This document shows, piece by piece, positions 1-4,866 of a stretch of DNA of 5,167 bases. The notes under the pieces were generated by a model. The model saw nothing but the letters and a program-made list of their open reading frames with translations, had not been told where the DNA came from and made no database searches. A program made the position numbers and the translations under genes. Each line of letters begins with the position of its first letter. Position 1 is the first letter of the stretch. Source of the stretch: Lachnospiraceae bacterium (GTDB lineage Bacteria; Bacillota_A; Clostridia; Lachnospirales; Lachnospiraceae); NCBI GenBank assembly GCA_024684065.1, contig JAIKXO010000156.1:1-5167 (forward strand), read 5' to 3'.

Positions 1-108
1 GAAGATAACTCCCCTGAATATGAGCTCTCCGCACATCACATACCACACACCCGCAAGTCCATAGGCTGAGGCTGCATATGCCGTACCCGGGCATGTAACA
101 CAGGCTTT
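1..108 (-). pseudogene. Possible C-terminal tail of a MATE-type (or other polytopic) membrane transporter, 5'-truncated
   Basis: Reading the minus strand in the same frame as the TtcA-like scrap upstream gives a hydrophobic stretch with GLAGVWYVMCGELIFRGVIF near the window edge. The pattern G-x-x-GVW-x-M-x-x-(D/E)-x-x-x-RG resembles the last transmembrane helix of MATE drug/sodium antiporters. I see no start codon, ribosome binding site or upstream transmembrane helices, because the sequence before it belongs to an unrelated gene scrap. It therefore cannot be the end of an intact transporter gene. An alternative reading is the ExxxR-containing helix of a CPBP membrane protease, with the usual EE pair reduced to GE. 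The identification rests on about 30 residues recalled by eye and is weak. The reading continues past the left edge. Confidence 0.3.
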
Positions 109-135
109 CCGCCGTAATAGAAAATGAATTTGCGG

Positions 136-252
136 TTATGGATGCCCCAAAGCTATTTTGTTGCAGCCAAGTTCCCTTGCCTTGTTGTACAGATGGCCCC
201 GCCTCATCCTCGCGCAGAGATAGCACGGGCTCTTTATAATCCGTACATCCAT
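136..252 (-). pseudogene. Internal fragment of a TtcA-like tRNA 2-thiocytidine synthetase (PP-loop ATPase)
   Basis: A 38-codon minus-strand stretch contains [17 protein letters not shown] followed by [13 protein letters not shown]. This is the middle of TtcA-family proteins: the Cys-x-x-Cys that helps bind an iron-sulfur cluster, the RMRRG segment, and the GCNKIALGH strand that normally leads into HFDDVIET. The match stops exactly after GH, where a proline and a TAA stop follow. The N-terminal PP-loop (SGGxDS) and everything after GH are missing. In-frame stops lie just upstream of the ATG at 252, and I see no Shine-Dalgarno site before it. I read this as the remains of a deleted gene. Family assignment is fairly secure from the motif; loss of function is inferred from the length, since family members are usually about 240-300 residues. 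Confidence 0.65.
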
Positions 253-318
253 AAACCAGAATAATTACACCTTCCGCACAGCAATCAGGCTCATAGCCTC
301 CCGACACTGTCATAAAAC

Positions 319-334
319 AAAAAAGAATCCTTCT
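319..334 (-). terminator. Weak putative terminator after the nitroreductase gene
   Basis: On the minus strand a short AGAA-GGA-TTCT hairpin overlaps the stop codon of the nitroreductase gene and runs into a six-T tract. The stem has only four pairs, so it is poor by intrinsic terminator standards. It is listed because it sits where the operon should end, ahead of a region with no intact gene. Termination could equally occur beyond the window. Confidence 0.25.
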
Positions 335-860
335 ACTCCAGCCAGAATGCCCTGTTTTTCTTGCGCGGTGCCGCCTGGGGGTTCTCACCGTCAATATAAC
401 CTACTGCACAGTGCCCTATTCCTTCCCAATCGCCTTCAACACCCAGCTCAGCAAGAAGCTTCTTCCACTCATCCTGTTCAAACTCTTCCTTCGCACGATG
501 AATCCAAATACTCCCAAGACCGAGACTATGCGCCGCAAGCATCATATTTCCCATAACAAGACTGCCATCGTACACATAAGTTGAGCAGTCTTTATTCCCC
601 AATACGATCAGAACAGCCGGAGCACCATAGAAAGGATCAAAGCCCGAATCCCAGCCTCCTATCTTACAGTTTGCAGCAGACAATCTGTCACGGATTTCCC
701 TGTTTGTAACTACGATCACATCTGCAGCCTGCAAACCTCTTCCGTTTGCAGCATAAAGCCCTGCTTCAACTATCTGCTCAAGCTCCTCTTTTTTCGGCAT
801 ATCCGGTTTAAACTTACGGATGCTCCTGCGTTCTTTCATTGCTTTGATTACTTCATTCAT
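333..860 (-). CDS. Nitroreductase family protein (FMN-dependent oxidoreductase)
   Basis: The 175-residue protein is a compact single-domain nitroreductase. Members use FMN and NAD(P)H to reduce nitroaromatics, quinones, flavins or enones in the cytoplasm; the substrate here cannot be told. The N-terminal RRSIRKF (residues 11-17) is the family's FMN-phosphate-binding segment. FYGAPAVL (77-84) leads a core strand, LGLGSIWIHR (113-122) is the usual glycine-rich flavin contact, and GHCAVGYIDG followed by PRKKNR (149-170) is the typical C-terminal strand and basic FMN contact. The length is normal for the short clostridial subgroup. The ATG at 860 has a GGAG nine bases upstream and follows the YjbR-EVE gene by only 16 bases, so the two are surely co-transcribed. 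It is the last intact gene of the operon. Confidence 0.9.
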   Translation of the reverse strand: MNEVIKAMKERRSIRKFKPDMPKKEELEQIVEAGLYAANGRGLQAADVIVVTNREIRDRLSAANCKIGGWDSGFDPFYGAPAVLIVLGNKDCSTYVYDGSLVMGNMMLAAHSLGLGSIWIHRAKEEFEQDEWKKLLAELGVEGDWEGIGHCAVGYIDGENPQAAPRKKNRAFWLE

Positions 861-876
861 TTTCTGTTTCTCCGTT

Positions 877-1659
877 TCATTTACTTTTCAACGCTTTACT
901 CAAACTGTTTGGTATACCACGCGGTCCTCGTACCGCATATATACCATACTCTTCCTTCAATACCTCAAAGGTAAACCTGTCTTGCTTATATCGCTTCTTA
1001 AGCTTTATCTTCATCAGCGCTTTTATAACAAGGTTCTTATCCGCGTAGTCATAAGGAATATCTGTTTCCATCACCTTGCATTTATACAGGATTGCAGAAA
1101 CAGGAGCACCTACATACATATATACCATGTCCCCGGCTTTTATCCCGCTTCCCTGCTTCCAGCTTATTTCATCTGTCTCATCAAATGCATGAACAATGTC
1201 ATAATACTTCGGATTCGCAGGAACTATCCACTCCTTCGGCGGTCTGAGCTTCTGCTTTTTCTTTGCTGATGCGGTCATCATAAAGCTTTCGTCGATCAAC
1301 CCGAAGACCTGCTCCTCCGGAACTGTTCCGTCAAGCAAAATCGTAATCCAATGAATCTTGTTCATATGGTATGCCGGCATGATGCCATCCTGCTGAATCA
1401 GCATATCACGAAGCATCATATCATCAATTTTTACATTTATCACCGGTACATTTTCACTTCCGTTCAACCCCAGATGCGCTTTATCCACTTCCATGACGAG
1501 TGCAAACCATTTCTTATTATCCCTGTGTCTGAACACCGCATTCTCGTCATATTGCTTCCATGGGTAATCCGGAGTGACTTTATATTTGCGTTTTATATAT
1601 TCGAACACCCTATCCTTCATAGACTTAAGACTATCGCTCCTTATACTAAATCTCGCCAC
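877..1659 (-). CDS. YjbR/MmcQ-family protein with a C-terminal EVE/PUA-like domain
   Basis: This is a two-part protein of 260 residues. Residues about 15-128 form a YjbR (MmcQ, CyaY-like fold) domain, shown by the spaced blocks AVFRHRDNKKWFALVM (41-56) and PAYHMNKIHWITILLDG (95-111). A lysine-rich linker (132-142) leads to residues 144-250, which start WIVPANPKYYDIVHAF and include GDMVYMYVGAP and end with VRGPRGIP. That part resembles EVE/PUA-fold proteins, which bind modified bases in nucleic acids. No biochemical role is established for the combination, so I name the domains only. The start shown is GTG, with only a weak GAGAG upstream. The ATG at 1620 matches the usual YjbR start better, but its AAGGAG (1637-1642) lies 16 bases away, so the start is uncertain by 13 codons. 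The gene follows the ArsC-like gene by 17 bases. Confidence 0.82.
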   Translation of the reverse strand: MARFSIRSDSLKSMKDRVFEYIKRKYKVTPDYPWKQYDENAVFRHRDNKKWFALVMEVDKAHLGLNGSENVPVINVKIDDMMLRDMLIQQDGIMPAYHMNKIHWITILLDGTVPEEQVFGLIDESFMMTASAKKKQKLRPPKEWIVPANPKYYDIVHAFDETDEISWKQGSGIKAGDMVYMYVGAPVSAILYKCKVMETDIPYDYADKNLVIKALMKIKLKKRYKQDRFTFEVLKEEYGIYAVRGPRGIPNSLSKALKSK

Positions 1660-1676
1660 ACTTTACTCTCAGCTTC

Positions 1677-2018
1677 CTAATTCCAGCCCTTCCACACCTC
1701 CGGCTGATAGCCGAGCGTAGACTGTTTTCCGTTTCTGACAACCGGCGTCTTGATAACCGATGGATTCTCAAGGATCTTCTCCAGTTTTGCAGACTCCGCA
1801 GTATACCTGATCAGCGCCAGCAGATCCTGATCCTTTCCATTCCAGTCGATCATGTTCTCAATGCCACCGTTTGCCTGCGCTACGGACAGAAACTCGCCCT
1901 TGCTCATTCCCTTTTCTTTCATATCCACAAACTGGAACTTTATCCCTCGCTCCTTAAAAAAGCGTTCCGCTTTCCTGGTGTCGTTACATTTTTTGGTTCC
2001 AAAGATCTGTATATTCAT
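1677..2018 (-). CDS. ArsC/Spx-family thioredoxin-fold protein
   Basis: The 113-residue protein has the length and layout of the ArsC/Spx/YffB family. It opens with strand MNIQIFGT, then the active-site loop KKCNDTRKAERFF with Cys11 and Arg15. Residues 90-95 (KTPVVR) form the cis-proline loop, and the protein ends with a GY-x-PE-x-W segment. There is one cysteine in the loop, so it lacks the CxxC redox pair found in many Spx proteins. True plasmid-type arsenate reductases have a different context, and no arsR, arsB or acr3 gene is nearby, so arsenic reduction is not supported. It may instead be a glutathione- or thiol-linked reductase of unknown substrate. GAGGGTGAG sits a normal distance before the ATG. 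The start codon lies inside the out-of-frame end of the truncated DUF1653 frame, which suggests translational coupling. Confidence 0.85.
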   Translation of the reverse strand: MNIQIFGTKKCNDTRKAERFFKERGIKFQFVDMKEKGMSKGEFLSVAQANGGIENMIDWNGKDQDLLALIRYTAESAKLEKILENPSVIKTPVVRNGKQSTLGYQPEVWKGWN

Positions 2019-2178
2019 CTGTTAACTCACCCTCACATATTTTATCCGATTGCTTCAGTCGCAGTAGCATCCTTTGAGGTCTAAGCTGCAATCTTCCCGA
2101 CAGCGCCTGTCCCTTAAACCTTGTCTCGCGTTTAAAATGCTGAACGATGTCACCGGTGTGTATTCTTTCGTTGTCCAT
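1984..2178 (-). pseudogene. Truncated DUF1653 gene with an intact translation start
   Basis: The first 19 codons read MDNERIHTGDIVQHFKRET, which fits the opening of DUF1653 proteins (a short family, about 70-80 residues, of unknown function, with a GDI-x-x-HFK start). After Thr19 the expected middle of the family (the KYLY..HTETGEKLVIYQALYG region) is absent. A weak LRPQRM could be what is left of the RP-x-x-MF strand. The frame runs on through unrelated sequence and stops at 1984 inside the ArsC-like gene in another frame. AAGAGG lies seven bases before the ATG, so it is probably still translated to a 64-residue product. I infer an internal deletion in a once normal gene. A genuinely short, diverged member is less likely. 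Confidence 0.55.
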
Positions 2179-2224
2179 GGTGATTCCTCTTTCCTCTTGG
2201 CTATGTCCTTTTAGACAGATTCCT

Positions 2225-2707
2225 TCAGTCCTTTCTGATGATGTCCACAATTTCTCCGATATACATATCATGAGGTGCCTGTCCCTCGTACATCGCCTTT
2301 GCAACCTCCGCCGGCATGTTCTCAACATCCAGCTGCTGCTTAAACATCTTTCTGCATACCAGCGTAACCTCAGCCTCCTTAAATGACACGGAATCACCCG
2401 CCTTAACCGGTGTGAGTCCTGAGTCTTTCATCTTATCTATTTCTCTGCCGGACTTTGATCCGAGCACACCAAGGATCCGTCTGCACTCCTCCGGATAAAA
2501 GCTAACCGTAAAAAAATCATTTGTATCCATGAAATCATGCGTATATCTGGACGTCCTTACATAAACAGTCGCCACCGGCTTGTTCCATAAGGTTCCGAGC
2601 CCTCCCCAGCTTATGGTCATAGTATTGAAACTGTCCCCATCACCGGCTGTAAGCAGCGCCCATTTCTTATCAAATACACTTAAAATGTCTGTCGTGAATT
2701 CCATCAT
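2225..2707 (-). CDS. Flavin reductase family protein (FMN-binding split barrel)
   Basis: The 160-residue protein belongs to the flavin reductase-like, FMN-binding split-barrel family. It shows the early strand WALLTAGDGDSFNTMTISWG (residues 16-35), then GTLWNKPVATVYVR (38-51), where FMN-binding residues cluster, and RYTHDFM with FFTVSFYP (54-72). The late HDMYIGEIVDI (146-156) carries the family's conserved His-Gly strand. Relatives bind FMN and reduce free flavin or another acceptor with NAD(P)H; some are only flavin carriers, so the partner is unknown. The longer open frame starts at 2764, but AGGAGG (2714-2719) lies six bases before the ATG at 2707, which fixes the start there or at the adjacent ATG at 2704. 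The gene follows carbonic anhydrase by 60 bases and belongs to the same run. Confidence 0.88.
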   Translation of the reverse strand: MMEFTTDILSVFDKKWALLTAGDGDSFNTMTISWGGLGTLWNKPVATVYVRTSRYTHDFMDTNDFFTVSFYPEECRRILGVLGSKSGREIDKMKDSGLTPVKAGDSVSFKEAEVTLVCRKMFKQQLDVENMPAEVAKAMYEGQAPHDMYIGEIVDIIRKD

Positions 2708-2713
2708 TATCGT

Positions 2714-2719
2714 CCTCCT
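2714..2719 (-). promoter_or_regulatory. Shine-Dalgarno site that sets the flavin reductase start
   Basis: The minus strand carries a perfect AGGAGG six bases before the ATG at 2707 and nine before the ATG at 2704. It rules out the upstream in-frame starts at 2764 and 2722; the latter ATG lies directly in front of the site. Confidence 0.85.
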
Positions 2720-2743
2720 CATTTTTAATTCACCTGTGTTCAC

Positions 2744-2759
2744 AAGGCTTATAAACCTT
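2744..2759. repeat. Imperfect 16-base palindrome in the carbonic anhydrase-flavin reductase gap
   Basis: The 60-base gap holds AAGGTTTATAAGCCTT on the minus strand, a palindrome apart from one G/T pair. A second small inverted element, TGTGAACACA, follows directly. No T-tract follows, so it is not an intrinsic terminator. It could be an RNA-processing hairpin, a weak operator or chance; nothing else in the sequence decides between these. Confidence 0.3.
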
Positions 2760-2767
2760 ACCAACTT

Positions 2768-3322
2768 CTATATCCAATCCACCTTGCCGGTGTCCACATT
2801 ATATACAGCGCCCACAATTCTAAGTTCATCCGAAGGAATCTCCGGATGCTCTTTGAACGCCTGACGTATCCGGCTTACTCCATGCTTCACGTTTAAGGCC
2901 GTAGCCTTATAATCATCTGTTTCTTCCCCGATCGTCTCGCGAATATCGTCCGTGATATACTTAATGAAACCCTCTTTCACGCCTTTGATTGCAGCCGCAA
3001 CAGCACCACACCGCGTATGGCCGAGCATCACGATCACATTTGCATCAAGATGTGATGCCGCATACTCAATACTGCCCAACTGGTGGTTATCCAGGACATT
3101 TCCTGCAATACGAATTATAAAAAGGTCTCCAAGATTTGCCGAAAATATAGCTTCCGGAATCACGCGGGAATCCGAGCACGCGATCACTATGGCATAAGGG
3201 TGTTGACCTTCCACCGCGGTCTTCTTCCGTATTTCCGCCGAAGTATCACCCGGGTTGTACCTGTTCTCCAGATACTGCTCATTTCCTTTTTTCAGTTTTT
3301 CAATCACTTCACTATTATTCAT
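2768..3322 (-). CDS. Beta-class carbonic anhydrase
   Basis: The 184-residue enzyme interconverts carbon dioxide and bicarbonate in the cytoplasm. It has the complete beta-class signature: ACSDSR (residues 48-53) with zinc ligand Cys49 and the Asp51-Arg53 pair, IRIAGN (70-75), and LGHTRCGAV (100-108) with zinc ligands His102 and Cys105. The length fits the short bacterial beta-class group, and the start is secure. Its ATG (3322-3320) overlaps the SIR2 stop codon as ATGA, and GGGGA lies just upstream within the SIR2 reading frame, indicating translational coupling. The overlapping 100 C-terminal residues are about half identical, by eye, to the partial carbonic anhydrase at the right edge, including the ITD-x-I...ETDDYKA block. 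The two are therefore paralogues. Confidence 0.96.
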   Translation of the reverse strand: MNNSEVIEKLKKGNEQYLENRYNPGDTSAEIRKKTAVEGQHPYAIVIACSDSRVIPEAIFSANLGDLFIIRIAGNVLDNHQLGSIEYAASHLDANVIVMLGHTRCGAVAAAIKGVKEGFIKYITDDIRETIGEETDDYKATALNVKHGVSRIRQAFKEHPEIPSDELRIVGAVYNVDTGKVDWI

Positions 3323-4131
3323 ATCTCGTTCCCCAGGTCGATCCGGTTCATAACCTTTCCGATGCTGTCGCAGAACACCAGATCAGCCTTGCCTTCCATT
3401 TTTGTCTTTCCTTTGTTGATGATCACCAGGTACTTTCCGTGATACATATGCGCCAGTTGCGCCGCGGAACCAACCTCCAGGGATGTACCACCGATGATCA
3501 GCATATCCGCATATCGAATAAGCGCTACTGCCTCTTCGTAGGCCGGTTCAGGCAGAAGCTCTCCATACAGAGTCACATCCGGACGGATCATCTTCCCACA
3601 CTTCGGACAGCGCGGCACCTCCTCCGTGTTTTCAAAAATGAAATCCTGCCCGTACTCCTTACGACAGCTCACGCAGTAACTACGCAGTGCACTCCCGTGG
3701 ATCTCCCACACTTTCCTGCTGCCAGCCTTCTGATGAAGTCCGTCAATGTTCTGCGTGATCACACCATCCAGCTTGCCCTTCTGTTCCATCTCAGTAAGCT
3801 TTCTGTGCGCATCATTCGGCTGAATGCTTCGACAATCTAAGTTCTCCCTGAAGTATTCAAAGAACACCTTCGGTTTATGATTCAAACAATCATAACTCAG
3901 AAGGTATTCCGGTCTGTAGCTTCCGAACTTCTTATCCTTCCTATGATACAAACCATCCTTGCTTCGAAAATCCGGAATCCCGCTTTCCGTAGATACACCC
4001 GCTCCTCCGAGAAACACAATATGCTCCGAGGTGCGAACCATCTCGTTCAAAGCTTCAATCTTCTGCTCATCCGTCAAGCTTCGGAAGAACCGTTCTTTAT
4101 CCTTTTGTGAAATAAAACCAGGTATTATCAT
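3319..4131 (-). CDS. SIR2-family NAD-dependent protein deacylase (sirtuin)
   Basis: Sirtuins remove acyl groups from protein lysines using NAD, releasing nicotinamide and O-acyl-ADP-ribose. In the 270-residue form given here, GGAGVSTESGIPDFRS (42-57) binds NAD. TQNIDGLHQ (126-134) holds the Asn and Asp that contact the ribose, and His145 in WEIHG is the catalytic base. Cys153, Cys156, Cys175 and Cys178 form the zinc site, and GGTSLEV (214-220) and IINKG (237-241) complete the NAD pocket. The kept histidine argues for deacylase activity, not the altered macro-linked SirTM type. The start is uncertain. The frame stays open to a TTG at 4377, but that lies inside the terminator T-tract and upstream of the likely transcription start. 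I chose the first ATG between that point and the SIR2 core, though its ribosome binding site is poor. The preceding codons encode macrodomain remains, so a fused product cannot be excluded. Confidence 0.88.
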   Translation of the reverse strand: MIIPGFISQKDKERFFRSLTDEQKIEALNEMVRTSEHIVFLGGAGVSTESGIPDFRSKDGLYHRKDKKFGSYRPEYLLSYDCLNHKPKVFFEYFRENLDCRSIQPNDAHRKLTEMEQKGKLDGVITQNIDGLHQKAGSRKVWEIHGSALRSYCVSCRKEYGQDFIFENTEEVPRCPKCGKMIRPDVTLYGELLPEPAYEEAVALIRYADMLIIGGTSLEVGSAAQLAHMYHGKYLVIINKGKTKMEGKADLVFCDSIGKVMNRIDLGNEI

Positions 4132-4185
4132 TTTCCAAGTCAAACCACTATTTACTTCAAACTGTATTCCAACATTTCGTATACC

Positions 4186-4337
4186 AGCATGCTTTACCGC
4201 CTTGTCGAGCGGAAAAGAAAAGACACCGGTTGATATAGACGGAAACGCTATGCTTCGGATTTCGTTTTCAACAGCCAGTTTGAGGCATGATTCCTGACAT
4301 ATCCGCCAACAGTAACATGCTGCGCATCTCCGTAAAC
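4186..4337 (-). pseudogene. Decayed C-terminal half of a macrodomain (ADP-ribose hydrolase family)
   Basis: In the SIR2 frame the minus strand reads CLKLAVENEIRSIAFPSIST followed by GVFSFPLDKA, the classic late macrodomain segment that holds the ADP-ribose-binding S-I-S-T-G loop. Just upstream the match jumps frames. VYGDAQHVT, typical of the sequence after HTVGP, is in one frame, LLLAD is in a second, and CQESCLKL is in the third. The usual macrodomain order is roughly VYGDAQHVTELLADCYQESLKLA, so at least two small frameshifts are visible. The N-terminal half (the NAAN and GGG loops) is absent, because the terminator and promoter occupy that place. Homology fades after PLDKAVK. Macrodomains hydrolyse O-acetyl-ADP-ribose, the SIR2 product, and often neighbour sirtuin genes, so this is probably the relic of a partner gene. 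Confidence 0.65.
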
Positions 4338-4345
4338 CCTCATAT

Positions 4346-4374
4346 ATTCTATCACTTCTCGCCATTTTTGTCAG
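4346..4374 (-). promoter_or_regulatory. Sigma-A-type promoter for the SIR2 operon
   Basis: CTGACA (4369-4374, minus strand) and TAGAAT (4346-4351) each match five of six consensus bases and are separated by exactly 17 bases. This is the best promoter I see in the window, and it lies right after a terminator, where a new transcription unit is expected. The predicted transcript would start near 4339, within the macrodomain remains, giving a leader of roughly 200 bases before the ATG at 4131. Confidence 0.7.
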
Positions 4375-4375
4375 C

Positions 4376-4403
4376 AAAAAAGGTCCGGCAAAACAGCCGA
4401 ACC
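4376..4403 (-). terminator. Intrinsic terminator after the VOC gene
   Basis: The minus strand reads GGTTCGGC, a six-base loop TGTTTT, GCCGGACC, then six T residues. The eight-pair stem includes one G-U pair and is GC-rich. It lies 28 bases after the VOC stop codon and is a standard Rho-independent terminator that separates the upstream unit from the SIR2 operon. Confidence 0.88.
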
Positions 4404-4431
4404 CGCTAAGTTAATCAACACTATTTCCGGT

Positions 4432-4809
4432 TTATCTTTCATAGAAAAACTCTATCTGTTCCCCCAGAGGGCCAATGCAAAATGCCATTCTGATAGGATA
4501 TTCAGGAACCGACTTTATCACCTTATCATTTGGTTCTACAATCAATTCGTATCCGGCGTCTTTCACCTTTTCAGCTAATGAATCCACATCATCAGTAAGC
4601 AATGCAAAATGGCGAATCGAGCCTAAACGATGCTCTCCATCAGCATTTGTAAAAATCTCAATATATCCGTTACCAGTATCAATCATAAATCCATCTGGCC
4701 ATTCGCGAACTATCTTCAGGCCCAACACAGAGATGTAAAAATCTTTTACCTTATTTATTTCCTCATCAGTATTGCACTTCATAGAAACATGATGAATTCC
4801 TTTGATCAT
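4432..4809 (-). CDS. VOC-family protein (glyoxalase/dioxygenase fold)
   Basis: The 125-residue protein is a single vicinal-oxygen-chelate unit with two beta-alpha-beta-beta-beta modules. It shows GIHHVSMKC (residues 4-12), YIEIFTN (49-55), IRHFALLTDDVDSL (65-78) and GPLGEQIEFFYER (113-125). His7, Glu51, His67 and Glu120 occupy the four positions that usually bind the divalent metal, so the site looks complete and enzymatic activity is plausible. The family covers glyoxalase I, epimerases, dioxygenases and fosfomycin or bleomycin resistance proteins. Nothing here picks one, although the length suits small lactoylglutathione lyase-like proteins of Clostridia. The longer frame starts at 4863, but GGAGGAG (4812-4818) just before the ATG at 4809, together with the family's typical MIKGIHHV opening, supports the shorter start. 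The gap to the carbonic anhydrase gene upstream is 57 bases. Confidence 0.87.
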   Translation of the reverse strand: MIKGIHHVSMKCNTDEEINKVKDFYISVLGLKIVREWPDGFMIDTGNGYIEIFTNADGEHRLGSIRHFALLTDDVDSLAEKVKDAGYELIVEPNDKVIKSVPEYPIRMAFCIGPLGEQIEFFYER

Positions 4810-4811
4810 GG

Positions 4812-4818
4812 CTCCTCC
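4812..4818 (-). promoter_or_regulatory. Shine-Dalgarno site that sets the VOC start
   Basis: GGAGGAG lies immediately before the ATG at 4809. The spacing is short (four bases from GGAGG), but it is far better than anything before the ATG at 4863, so it decides the start. Confidence 0.7.
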
Positions 4819-4866
4819 ATCCTGTTGTAAAAGAATTGTACTGTAAGATAATCGCTCTTCCATTCT

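Noticed and set aside
820..1269. Plus-strand open frame of about 150 codons
   Set aside because: It lies antisense over the YjbR-EVE and nitroreductase genes, has an implausible composition and no Shine-Dalgarno site; it is a shadow frame.
2098..2112. Small GACAG-GCG-CTGTC hairpin in the DUF1653 stub, as a terminator or mobile element end
   Set aside because: It has only five pairs with a three-base loop and no T-tract, and no partner repeat, target duplication or transposase is present.
2225..2764. Longer flavin reductase start at 2764
   Set aside because: There is no ribosome binding site there, and the extra N-terminal residues are not family-like, whereas AGGAGG precedes the ATG at 2707.
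3439..3840. Plus-strand open frame of about 133 codons antisense to the SIR2 core
   Set aside because: The opposite strand encodes all sirtuin motifs without a break, and the plus-strand product shows no family pattern.
3319..4377. A true macrodomain-SIR2 fusion of 352 residues
   Set aside because: The start would be a TTG in the terminator T-tract upstream of the promoter, the N-terminal half of the macrodomain is missing, and its remaining blocks are in different frames. Kept only as an alternative.
4432..4863. Longer VOC start at 4863
   Set aside because: It starts three bases after the carbonic anhydrase stop with only a weak purine run, and the added residues are not part of the VOC fold.
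4820..4866. Possible promoter with TACAAT in the carbonic anhydrase-VOC gap
   Set aside because: I could find no acceptable -35 element 16-18 bases upstream, so the match is probably chance.
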